Assembly: GCA_014773175.1 (NCBI GenBank)
Contig: VXCM01000047.1
Coordinates: 310,001 to 374,000, forward strand
Reading direction: 5' to 3'
Source: Lucifuga dentata
Taxonomy: Eukaryota > Chordata > Actinopteri > Ophidiiformes > Bythitidae
DNA: 64,000 nt
The first letter of the stretch is position 1, and each line of letters opens with the position of its first letter. Position numbers and translations under genes: made by a program. The notes beneath the pieces were generated by a model, which had not been told where the DNA came from, searched no databases, and saw only the letters and a program-made list of their open reading frames with translations. Shown here piece by piece: positions 48,686 to 62,200 of this stretch.

Positions 48686-49037
48686 TTCTCTTTTTTACAG
48701 CAAGTTAATATGCAGGTTCAAAATGTCTGATCAGACATTGATACACAACGTGAGGTGCCAAAATCAACGTCAGTGGGGGAGAACTGAAATTAGAAAAAGA
48801 AGACATTGCCACTTCTCATACAAGTAGGGTACATACCTTATTTACACAAAATGGAAAAAAAGCATCTGAAACATTCCGCAGCACTGTGTGTGGTTATGAA
48901 AACATCAAGTTAAGTGCACATAAACTTCACTTTTTACAGTATGTTTGCGGAAACAAAGCAAACGCCCGATTTCGACCTGACATTCACAATGAAGTTTCAG
49001 GTTTAGGCAACAGAAAGAATGCGAGGAGGGAGGGGGA

Positions 49038-49038
49038 N
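49038..49038. other. Single N in a purine-rich stretch of the tm9sf3 3' UTR
   Basis: The N lies in GAGGAGGGAGGGGGANGATGG, within the likely tm9sf3 3' UTR. A further N is at 49298 inside poly-A. No long duplicate flank is visible at either. Confidence 0.8.
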
Positions 49039-50092
49039 GATGGCTTACCGGAAGATGTAGAGCCTTTTAAAGCTTTAAATAATACGAAAAGCAAAGCAAT
49101 GCGACTCCTCTACTCGTTGTGGAAAATAATCCCTTGCGCTTTGAGATGTTCACAATCAAAAGGGAAAAAAACAAAAGAACAGTGCTGACTGAAGCGGAAT
49201 TTGAAGAGTAGATGGTTTGGTGAAAACTTCATGCAATTTCAGGCAAAGATGTAACAGCGCCGCCAGCCCCACCGCAAGCACCAAAAAAAAAAAAAAANAA
49301 AAAAAAAAAAAAACACCCTGTAGTAAATCTGTACAACGAAAATACATTTGGGATCTACATCTAAAGGTACATTAAGGTTATATACACTCCCCCCATCCAT
49401 ATATTATCTTTACAAGTAGACTTCATTCAAACCCAAACATTAAGAAAACATAAGACTAAATGGGGAAATGGGATTCGTCAACATCCATTTAAAAAAGTCT
49501 GTTCTTACTGTACTCGGCCTCTGATCTCTCGTCTGTACAGTAAACTACAGCAGGACTAAAATATCGCTCGTGGACTGGATGGATTGCTATTGTAACAAGG
49601 GAATTAAATTCTCAAAACGGGAATGGTTCAACAGTTTTGTATAGAATAATTTTTTGCAGTGGAAGTAAATCTGAACGACCTGCTATATTGACGCATTTAT
49701 GACTTCAGGAATACAAAATAGAAATTGAGTCAGAGCGCGGGCGCAAACCCAATGTATCTCCAATATTCTGACACAGCAGAACAAAGGCTTTCATTTCATT
49801 CGGCCTCTTCACTGAAGAGAGCTACACAATTCCATCGATAAACATTTCTGTTCTCTGGTCTCAGGTGGGACTGGGTTGGAAGAGTGAAGCCATGTCATTC
49901 TCTTAACATTCGCCCCAACGTTTCTTTGAAAGCTACTGATTTAAAAACAGAACCGGTGTTTGATATCTTTTCCCCGCAGACTGGCCTCTCGCTCGCCTCG
50001 TTTCTGCGGCACTGAAATTCTTTCAGAACATGAAAACTACATTGTACAAAGTGAGATTCCATAATCTCTTTGCAAGAAAGGAAAAGGTAATA

Positions 50093-50239
50093 AAGAATGA
50101 CTTGTGCCCGCTGTCTTTCGGGATCGGCTCACGCAGATCCGTGAATATCCCCGTGCTGCTGCCGCNAAGAATGACTTGTGCCCGCTGTCTTTCGGGATCG
50201 GCTCATGCAGATCCGTGAATATCCCCGTGCTGCTGCCGC
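50093..50239. other. 73-bp duplication around a single N with one mismatch (tm9sf3 3' UTR)
   Basis: Positions 50093-50165 and 50167-50239 flank N 50166 and are identical except C at 50132 versus T at 50206. The mismatch points to two haplotypes or a sequencing error at overlapping contig ends. It lies just past the tm9sf3 stop codon. Confidence 0.88.
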
Positions 50240-50249
50240 CACTCCGTGT

Positions 50250-53200
50250 CTAGTCGATTTTCACGTTTGTGTAGATCTTCCTCACAAAGGCACTGGTTCC
50301 CATATATCCTACCGCGCCTGTAAAAATAAATGTGCTCTGTGAGTTTCTGTAAAAAGACACTCTTTTGCAAATAGGTCTGTGCTTATCCAAACTTTTAGCA
50401 GAGAAACGCAGATGATGCCTCTCCTGAATGAGCGGTCAGACATGCAGCAGGCTCATGCTGCTTGTGAGGCAAATGAGAGAACGCCACCAAATGTAGCTTT
50501 AAAGGACCATACCAGCTACTTTGCAGCTCCAGTTTGAGTCTAATATATTCAATTTTCATACACGTAATGTTGCTGATAATCATTTCCCAAAGCTGGAATG
50601 GTGAATTAAAATTTTTTTTTTTCACTTCATTCTGGTACGCTATTAAAATCATCTTGTTGATACATGAAACACTCTTGGGCTAGGTAATCCATCATTGCGA
50701 ACAAGACGTATATTCAGGTTTTTTTCGAGGTTAAGTAATTTTAGCATTTAAGCGCAAAAAACAGTGCGGAGTGATCTGAAAATGCTTCCTGTTAATCTTC
50801 ACTACAGCACTTGAATGCACTGCTAGGAAACATTTTCAGATCACTTTTTATTGCCTTTAAACAATAAAATTACATAACTTCGAAAAAAACCTGAATACAT
50901 GTCTTGTTCACAATGATGGGTTACTTATCCCAAGAATGTTTCAAATTTAACAAGTTAATTTTAATAGCGTACCAGAATGAACTGAAACCAATAGCGGTCT
51001 GGAAGGTAGGAAAAAAATTTTTTAATTCACCGTTCCAGTAGCATGCTTTGGAAAATGATTGTCAGTAACGTTACATGTATGAAAATTGAATACATTAGGC
51101 TCAAACATGCAACATGTCTGGTATGGTCCTTTAATCCAATGTTTTAGCAGAGAATCGCAGATGTTGCACCTCCTAAATGAGCGGTCAGACATGCAGCAAG
51201 CTCACGCTGCTCCTGAGGTAGATCAAATGAGAAAACATCACCAAATGGCGCTTTACGGTGCAAGGGCGCCAGCCTCCACGTATTACTGTTCCAGCTGAAG
51301 AATGACTTTGGTTTGGAGCGAGCAAGGGCACGGCTGTTTACTCGTGCAGTCAAAATAAAAACCATCTGAGGCGCACACAAGAACATTTTGTCCTCCAAAG
51401 TTGTTGTTTGGGAATCTTGACCTGAATGTTAAAGCGCAGCTGCTCTGAGCTGATAAATCATTTATTAGAGTATATCTCGGCTAAACAAGATGACTTCCAT
51501 CATTTTCACATTTATCACTTGAACTTGGCTCATTAAAATCTTACAAAGTAACTTCCCTATCAGAGATTATTCATAAGGGAAGTTGGTAATATAATTACAG
51601 TACATGAAGTTCATCATTCAAGCATCTAATTGGCTGGTGAAGTAGCAACAGTTTATAGGCTTGCAGTTTTTCCCCAAGTTTTGATTAAATCTTAGAATAT
51701 TAAAAAAAAAGACTCGCTGCTTGAATTCAATTGGATAAAAGATGCTAATACGTGGACGAGCAGAATTCTGGGAATATTATTTGAAGGTTTCTTTAGTTTC
51801 AAAGTTTTGTCATGTGCAGCCATACAAGTATAACAACAGTGAAATACTGTTTCTGGTAGGTTGTGACTGCTTCTTCAAATATAAAAAATATAATAAAATG
51901 AGATGCACGACTCACCACACATGATTCCTAGAGCGGTGCTGAATACCGCCATGTAGCCGAAGTAGAAAGACGTCTGGAACAACCCATACATCCTGAAACA
52001 GCACAACAGCAACGCGTAAGGGCTTGATGTTACCACTTTCACATCTTTTTTTTTTTTTTTTTTTNTTTTTTTTTTTTTTTTTTGGAATTGGCATATTTTA
52101 AAACTAGTTTATATGGAAGAAACGCGGGTGAAAATGTACAACTTCAACTCACTTAGTTTTGAAGAAGTAGTAGTAAAAGGAGTACATGTACACATAGACA
52201 GCGGTCGATGCGGCAGAAAGGAAGCTTGTCCATTGCCTGTGAAAAACATATATGCAGAAAAGTAAGTTAAGTTCCAGTTAAAGTCTCCATCAATAACTTT
52301 ATCACACTTAAATCTGACAGCGGTGAACATCAGGTTTACAGCACATGTATTGGAGATGGTCATGTTTTGGAATATCTTTCAAGAACCCATTTCTATGGGC
52401 TCAATTCTCTGCCAAAGGTTTTTTGAGGTCGTAAAGAAAATCTGTATGTGCAAAATAAATTTGTATATGCAAAAAAAATCTGCAAATGTGTAGAGGAGAT
52501 GTGAACCTGTAAAAAGTTTCACAAATATGTAGAAAAGATTTGTGTTTGTAGAAATGTTTTGCATACCTGTAGAAAAGATCTGCGCTCGTAAAATCGGTCT
52601 GCAAATGCGTGGAGAAGATTTTTGCTAAGCACTCAAAATTCCTACGGTTTGTGTGTGACACTAAAGTTACAAACACAAACTCAAAATACAAGTGTGCTGA
52701 GTTTTGGCAGAACCTTTACGCCTGACCTCAATGGGCCAATCAGAAGGCAATCTTGGACTATTCAATCAGAAAATTATGTCTAACTGTCCAATCAGAGGGC
52801 TCATTGTCCACTGAAAGTTCTCCGTGCCTTCAGAGCTTGAAACAAACAGGGAAGTTCACTGCTGAAATGAACAATAGATAGATAAACGGTTTTAACATGT
52901 TGTGTTTAATGAGTACTTGATTTCTCCAAAACAAAACATTGAATTTTAAGAAGGGTGTACCACCTGAACATTTTACTTTTTGATTTTGAACGATTCAGTG
53001 ATTTAGCAAAATAACACAAACTAAAATACAGTTTTATTTTTTGAAAAACAACTGTCAGTAATGTAAAGTGTATGTGGGTAGAATTTAATGGGCTCAAACG
53101 GCAAAACCACTTTATTGAAGGAACCAACATGATGGCGGACAGCACTGCTTTGATTTGGTCTGTGATATTTCAGCAGGCTGTCCGTGTGAACCGAGGGGCA

Positions 53201-56200
53201 ATACTCACCATCTGTAGTCTTCAGCGTTGAGCAGGAAGTACGTGCACACGATGGTGACGCACACGGTCACAATGCACAGTATCACCAGCACCAGCATCAT
53301 GAAGCCGTACACGTAGTAGATCTTGTAAGCCCAAAAGGACGTAAAGATGAAGTACCTGCAGAAGCGAGAAAACACTGTTAACTGCTGCAACGATCTGTCA
53401 CCGTGGGACACAAAAAGCTTGGAAAGCGTCACGGCGTGGACGTACATTTCAATGAAAATGGAGCCAAATGGAAGGATTCCTCCCAGGCAGACGATGACAG
53501 CCGGCTCCATGAACCTGAAAGATTACACCAAAGAATTCAACATGTCACAATCACGAGCACTATGGTGTTTGCCTTCAGATTCATCTCCTCAGGGTGAGGA
53601 TGTGCAGGTTATTGTAGAAGGAGAAAGGAAAGGTGGATAATATGGAAATTGAAGCAGCCTGAAGTCACGACTTCAGTTTCCTGCTGCCGACTGTTTGCAT
53701 TTCTGTGATAAATGCTAATACATTTTTATTATCCTAACATTATTTTCTCTGTGAGAAACCAGTTTGTACTAAGTAACATGTCTCAGATTTAAAGGAGCAT
53801 ACCGGTGAATGAGCATACCGGTGAATGAGCACTAAATACAACCCTCACACCTTACATTATTTACTGCTAAGCATTTCCCAAAATATACTATTGGAGCAGC
53901 ACATTTTAGACTTCTTACTCCTACCTTCCAGACTGCCACTGGTTTCACTTCATTCCAGTCTGCTATTAACTTGTACGGACTTGAAATGTGTTTGAGATAC
54001 ATAATCCATCACAGCAAAACAAATGCCATTCTAATTTTTGTGTCAAAATGATTTAACAGAGCTGCATGGAAAATAATGTATGTCTCCACCAAAGAATACA
54101 GTTCCTGGATAAGACGGCTGTTACTGAGAAATTAAAACAACCGTGCCTTTTTACATTCAGATGTAAGTCCAAATGTAAAAGAAACACTGAATTTTAAGGT
54201 GGGTGTATGAAAGATTAGGTGATTTGGCAAAGTAACAGGAAAACTAAAATACAGTTTTACATTTCAGAAAATTGTTGTTAAGTGGCAATTTTGAGGTATC
54301 GAAACATCTCAACATATACTGTATAACTATATTTTTTTGAAACCTCTCACTCAACGTTGGCATCTACTGCCAGGTGTTATAACTGCAGCAGTGTTGAACG
54401 CCTCCTGTTCCAAAATGTGAAGTTTTTGTGCAGATGTAATCAAACCATCAATTATTAATTGAGGCCTTGTATTAAATATGTGACCAAAGAGATGCACACT
54501 TTGTGCTGATGGTTTACAGTCCATCCATCCCTCCATTTTCTGTACCCGTTTGTCCTGTTAAGGGTCATGGGGGAGCTGGAGCCTATCCCAGCAGTCATNT
54601 CCATTTTCTGTACCCGTTTGTCCTGTTAAGGGTCATGGGGGAGCTGGAGCCTATCCCAGCAGTCATAGGGCAAGAGGCGGGGTACACCCTGACATAAATA
54701 TTTATCTTATCACATCTATGTCATGGCAACTGACAATAATTTTTTGTTTGTTATACTTGTGCCAACTGTTCTTTACCATTTTTCAATAAATTCATTGAAG
54801 AAAATTGTGATGTGTATGGTGTTTTGTCACATCTCCTAAACTGTCACGCGACATCTGCGTGAGAAGTTTCCAAACAGTTGTCAGAACACGTTAAAATGGG
54901 GCGGGTCCGCATGTTTCGAAACTGTTCGACCTTCCATGTCAAATTGCCATCCCTAATTGTTGTCAGTAATGTAATGTGTATGAGGGCTGTATTTATTGGG
55001 CTCACACATGAAAAACCACTGTTTTTTTTTTTTTAGAAACAACTTCCTAACAGCCCAATGGACCAAAGCATCACTGATCAGTTATTACATGTTCTATGCT
55101 ATAATAAATAAATGGTATACATGCACACCACAACTGATGAGTCAACAATTATTTAGCTACTGACTCGTTAAAGTCGAGTCGCGGCTTTTAAAATGTGATA
55201 AATTGCTGTTTTCCTGTTTATAACATCACATTTGAGTTTTCTGATTGCTGCTTAGACAAGCATTTTGAAGATGTTACTTTGGGTTCTAATAACTTTTTTT
55301 TTTTTTGGGTTACATTTTCTAGACTAAATAGTTAATTCTCAGATTGGTAGTGGCAGCAATAGTAGCAGCTCTTGTTTATTTGTGGGACAGATTAACCTAC
55401 AATCCTCTGTTGATTGTTTATTTTCCACTTACTGTGACTACATACATTCAGATTCAACCGTCCTGGTGTCACTAAGACAAATTCCTACCATTTCTTCTCA
55501 GGGATGGGCCGCGGCACGGCATTCACTCGGCAGGGAAAGTTGGGCTGGCCGGACAGATTCCTCCCCAGAATCGTTCCCACCAAGTTTAGTGGCAGAATTA
55601 CAAAGAAACAGATACAACAAACAGCAACCTGCAGAAAGACAAACACAAAGAAATGCAAACTAGAATCATTCTATTGATTCTATTTCAAAGTAGCCTTACT
55701 GTAAACCGCATGAATTTCAGCAACATAAAACCCCATCATGCAGCTGACATGTCCTTCGTGTTTTAAGAGTGTTCCTGATATTTGATAAATTGTCTAAGCT
55801 TGTTTTGCAAGTTGTCAAAACCACGATTTCATAATTTTCACCATTTACTGCTCATAATCCTATCCTTTTACTTAGAGATGTATCAAATTCATACAGCTAA
55901 ATATTATGTCAGATTACCTTTGAGTTTGTACAGAAGCAGAAACAAATCGCTGCAGGTTTGTTCAAATTTGTTCTAGACAAAAATCAGCTGATGTGTTACT
56001 GATGCTGCTTTTAAGTTGATTTGAAGATGATTACTTGATACTTCTGATAGATGTGACATCATGTGTTGTAGCTGTGAATCATAAACAGTGCTGACTGTCA
56101 CAACAACAACACTGTTTTTAATGAAGCCGAGCAACAACTGCTTTTAATTACTGAACTGAGGAGTTTTGGACTCAGTGAAGATCATCAAGAAGTTCTGTGT

Positions 56201-59200
56201 GGAAATCCCACTGATACAGTGTGGAGAGCGCGACACAAAATACAGCTCAACAAAGTTTAAAAACCCTGTGCTGTGGTATAACATGTTTAAATTATGTCAT
56301 CAGTTTCTGACAAGAGGCAAAAGACAATTCAACGTCATTGTCTGGATAACAAAGTTCTACTCACCTTTACATAAACATACATTGTGTCAAGACAAAATGT
56401 CAAAAATACTGAAGCAACACTTAACATGGACTTTGTTTGATATTTGCAGAATTTGTGAAATTTTGTGCCATAATTGAACCATAAAAAACATGTTTACAGG
56501 GCGTTGACATATGAGAAGTACTTTAAATACTTGTGGCTGCATATTTTGAATTTATGTTAAGTGATGAGTTCGGTCGTCTCTGACTGGGTGAAATAATGAT
56601 TACTCAGCATTTTATCACTTCAGCAGGAGTGCAGCAGCCACAGAGAAGCTGAAGCTGTTGAGTTGAGGATGGATTAATGGCCTCTGTGGCTTTTTTTGGG
56701 GCGGTGCTACTGTGTCAAAAAAAACGTACCATGGTGCCAAAGGGGATGGCTCTGGAGGCGTGGTAGTAGATGGCGATAAAGTTGATGAAGAACGCCGTCC
56801 CACACACCATGGCTGGGATCATGAAGGCCCCAATGAACATTTGCTTAATCCATCGTCTGCCTGTGCTCAGACAAAATCGAAAGACACGATGCAAGAAAGC
56901 CAAACACATTTTACAACAACAGTGAAATATCTAACCAGTACTCTGCATTTTAGAAAACTTGATCCAGAGAGAATAAGATGAAGTTGTTTATTACCTCCTT
57001 GTTTTGCGTACAGGCTTCCTCCGAAGTAGCCGTTCACAGGGGAGGTTGCGGCATACACAAAGATGGCCGTACTGAGCATGGATCCTCTCCTGCAGGGAGA
57101 AATGATTTGAGAAGAGCCTTATAAAGTCTGCTGCATCTCCGTTGTTGGGTTGATTCCCTCTGAATGCGGCATTTAATGGAGTCAAGTGTTTACTAACACT
57201 CAGATGAATTTCTAATCTACAGTCTAGAAAACTTGAATTTTACGTAACTTAAAAGAAAAACCCTCAACTTTCACACTCTCTATAACCTGCAGGCTTACAG
57301 AGCCACAAAGGTCCTAGTAAGAGAAAGTTCATCATGTGTTCATGTTGTCTGACTGTGAGGATGTCCGCACACCTGCCAGTGTTTTGTGCCCACATGGACT
57401 TGCCTGCGCTAAAGCGTAGCCTCTATTCACGGACTAGAAAAGCTACACCTCTGCTGGGTTTTATAAAAGGTGGTGTAAGGAGATCTGTCATTGCTCAAAC
57501 TTTTATGTTGTCTTTAAAGAAATATGACAAAGCCAAATCTGTTTAAAGCTTGGAGATGCATCACCCAGACAATGGGAAGAAATGAAAAAAAAAATGCATG
57601 CAGGCAGACACGGAAATATCTGTGAGGCAGATTTGTTAAAACCCAAAAAACGACTAAAGGGAGAAAGCCGTTTTGTCAGCAGGAGTGTGTATTTGGCTCT
57701 GTGGCTTCATTAAACACCAGGACACATTTTGTTTCATTCGGCTGTTCCGGTTTCCATCCACAGTCCAAAAATATGCATGTTAGATCAATTGGAAACTCTT
57801 TTGGCCGCAGGTGTGAATGTGAATGATCTTGTCTGTCTGCATGTGACAGACTGACAATCAAGTCAGTGTTTCCCATACATAGACTTTAATTGGGTGGCCC
57901 GCCCAGGTTTCATGGGACAACCCAGCCTTAAAAACAATACAACTCCGACACTGCTGTCATACACACCTGACGTGCCTATACATAGGATGTACTTGGGCGG
58001 CACCGCGAAAGTGAAACCGAATGTCCAACTGCTCCATTATCTGTGTGTTTCCTGTTTCGTCTGCCCCCCCCAACAAATTGAATTGTCAGTAAGGTTATCA
58101 CTGAACCCACCCGTCACACCACCCACCGCCACAAGTAAATTTTCAACCTGTGGGAAACACTGCAAGTAAATGCTGGGATGGACTCTGCATAGCATAGGAT
58201 CTGTGTATGCAGACACCCAAACGTAGCATAAAAAGAAGGTAAAAGAAGGTGAGCACGTCTGCTATCATGTCCATTTGTCGTACAAACGGACCTTTATTCT
58301 ACACGATTGCATCTCGTGTTCCCTGTTTAAGCACAAATAATTGTTCTCAATTCTGCTACACAATCATCAAATCCTTTGTCCAGACAAAGACAACAAAAAC
58401 ATTTACAATGCAGCCGTGTGACCACTACTCACTCTGTGTAGAGATCCTCCAGCATAGCGACGATAATGACAATGAGGGAGACGGAGAAGATCTGGCAACC
58501 AGAGCCGATGAGGGAAGAGAAGATCAGCGGGTGGCTGGACGGCCTGAAAACATCTCCGTGAACCTGCTTCCACCCATACTCATCTCCCAGATCTCTGTCC
58601 TGTGGGAACACAGAGACAGACTTCAAAAGTACGATGGAAAAAAAGAAAAAGGAGGACAAACTGCTTTTGAGATTTAAACCCTGCAAAAACTCTGCAATGA
58701 AACTCAAAAGAAACCTGAATGTTTTACCATGTCGTCCATTTCCTCTTCTTTGCTGTATCGGGCGTAATCCTTCCTAAGTGTTCTCATCAGGATCATGGAC
58801 ACCAGACCCACCAAGAAAATGACCATCATGAAGGAGTTGAAGATGGAGAACCAGTGAATCTAAAAAAGGTATTCGATTAGGCACGTTGAGAAATTTCCAT
58901 GTCAGAGCTTCACACGTTGCGGCGCAAAAACAAAACACATTTTAAAACCTAAATTAGTAAAAAGGAAAAGTATGCAGTAAAATTACAACATTTTTGTTCA
59001 TAATGTTGTATTCATATACAGAATACATTACTAAAATATTTCAAGGTATTTCAGCCTTAAAGGACCATACTGACCATTTTGCATGTTTGAGCCTAACATA
59101 TTCAATTTTCATACATTTTTCATTTATGTTACTGACAACCATTTCCCAAAGGATAAAACCATATTTCAGCTTTCCTGATATTTTGAAAAATCTCTTAANT

Positions 59201-62200
59201 GACAACCATTTCCCAAAGGATAAAACCATATTTCAGCTTTCCTGATATTTTGAAAAATCTCTTAAGTTTTCAAAATCAAATACTCAAGCAATACACGCAC
59301 CTCAAAAATTGATGTTTCGTCTGCTAATAGTTACGCAGCCTTATGAAGTCACATTCGTTTAAATTTTTTGATAAAACGCAGGTCTTCTTTTGGGATATAT
59401 TCCCCGCTGGAGACATACATTCACTCCCGTGTTTTTTATTGCACTTAAACACTAAAATTATGTAACTTCAAAAAAAAAACCTGAATACACATCTTGTTCG
59501 CGATGATGGATTACTTATCCTAAGAACGTTTCAAGTATCAACAAGTTGATTTTAATAGCATACCAGAATGAAACCAATGGCAGTCTGAAAGGTAGAAAAA
59601 ACATTTTTAATTCACTGTTCCAGAGTATGCTATTGGGAAATGATTGTCAGTAACGTTACGTGTATGAAAATTTAATATATTAGGCTCAAACATGCAACAA
59701 ACATGCAAAATGGCCAGTATGGTCCTTCAAGTACTCGTTTGCAAAATCTCTGTTCACATTGAGCTCAGCTTCACTGTTCATATCAGGACAGGAAACAAAT
59801 GTTTTTATCCACTAGCAAATTCTTCTTTAACCAATCAAATGGCTTTAGGAGACAAGCTCAGCAGTAGCAGGCGAGCCAGCAAACTAATCAGCCAAACATT
59901 TGGCTACCATTAGCCAAATGTTTTGTTGGTTTGTTACAGTGTACATTTCTAAAAAGTCACACACAAGTTCTGTTCCAACAAGCCACAGGCTGTCTTTTTC
60001 ATCATGACACACACACCTCTGGCTCTCCGAAACACACTTTCATATTTCCACGTACCCTGTGTTGAAAGAAGGATGGATCGAGGTATTTGTCAAATCTGTC
60101 TTCAAACTTCACATCTGACTTCTTCCACTTAACCTGTGATGGAAAAGCTTTCATCAAACTTGCAGACAATGAGTTACTCGCTGTGGTCATTTTTACAACA
60201 AAAACAAACATGATTTATCCCATGTGAGATTCTAAAACGCAGATCACAAACATAAAATGAGCATAAGCAAATCAATCAGAGCACCGGGTGATTGTTCAGT
60301 ACTCACAGAGTAAGACATTGCAATTCTCGTGTTTGGCACCAGTTTGACTTTGCCTTCACTGGTCAGATTTACATCAACGATTCTGTTGCCATTGAAACCG
60401 ATCTCCAGTTTCTTGTAGGTCCACAGGTAATGATCCTCTCCATTTTCATCTGCCTCACCAACAATACCTTAGCAAGTGACATACAGAGTTAGACGTGGGA
60501 TTCACAGAAGTGATCAAATGGACTGTGACCTGAAACTACTGTTACTATAACACAGATAATCAGAAATTCATTCATTCATTAACTAACAGCAGCAAACTGA
60601 TAAATGCCTCGGGAATTTCTTTTTAATGTGTACAACAGTGCTCTGTGGTAACGCCACAGTAGACACCATGCGTCACCTCTGACACATCAATTTGATGCAA
60701 TGCGTTGAATCAAACCGAAAACCATCTTGTTACTCTTGAAAAATTTTCCTCTGCTTGGATACTTGAATAGCCTAATGCTAGTACAGCAAAAAAAAAAAAA
60801 AAAAAAAAGGATTTAACTAGTGACAGATATTAATTCAAAGGCTCTAAATCTGCTATTGTTGCTTAGTGGCTGAGTTCAGGGACTGTAGTCAGCAGTGCTG
60901 CAGGTGCCTTGAGATTAGAATACGATAAGCTACAGATGCTGATGAGCTGAAGTTCTACTTTGAATAACCACCTGACGTCTGTCCCTCTCACACACACATG
61001 AACGCACTAGTTACCACGCTGGCATATACATAAGAAACCGGATGTGAGGCCAAAGTCTATATTTATTTATTCTCGTTAAAGTATACCTAATTTACAGTGT
61101 GTAAGGTAGTTTAAGTAAATGCCAAAGCCCCGCCCAGTGTTGACAGCATCAGGTTACAAACTGACCAAATTTAGGAGTGCCTCCATTGTGCAAACTATCA
61201 AAGCAGATAGCTGTTACAATGACAATGTTAAAAAGGTTCTGTATGCACGGTGAATTCTGCAGGTCCTACTGGCCTTAGAGCAACAAAGAAGCACTTCAGA
61301 GATAAGGTGACAAGTTCTGGCTCCACAAAGATTAAACCTGATTTTTCTTCTAAGAGTGGCTTCTTATGAGCACACACGTTACCAGTTTATCAGGTATACT
61401 TGTACAATCCAATACAATCTGACAACAGGGCTGCATTAAATCCTACCTATTTTAAGCTGTTTTAATTATTACTGACACTGTATCAGGTGATTTTTTTTTT
61501 TTTTTNCTGCCTTATAGTAAAAGGTTTTTCTAATATGTGAGTGGGACACCAAACATTTACACCTTTCAATATAATCCTTTCCAATACAATACCACCACTA
61601 ACTGCTTCTTCAAAACTTACCCCAGACTTATATCAACCCTCTCTGACTCAATGTACAACAAGAGCGAAGACAATAAACTTATAGATATGACTTATTGCAG
61701 GGCTACAGTACTGGGTTGTATTAGATTGCACAATTGTACGCAATAAGCTGGTAATTCACTTTTAACAATATATGCATGCTTTTGAATACAACAAAAACAA
61801 CATGTGACAAAAAGAAGCACTTTAAGATGCACTATTACCTCAGGCAGCGGTGCATTGCTGAACAAAATGCATTGCAAAGTGTTCATTTCACTACTTGTAC
61901 TAACTTGAGTGCTTTGTACTAAACAATATGACATGTTTTGTGATACCCTAGTAAGTTGGCTAAGGATGAATAGACAAGCCCACTTCTCCAAACCCAAGTG
62001 AAAGAGACAGATCAACAAATTGCCAGTGCTGATACAAACCTTCTTAATGGTTTTAATTTAAGTTTTTCAAATACATTTTTTCTTCCAGAAAACTACCGAA
62101 ATAACTCAATAAAAAGAAGACATGGATTCAGTATCCAGTGAGTTCTCACAGATCTGTCTCGCTCGGTTTTAGGTCATACAGTATCACTTACCCCAGATGG

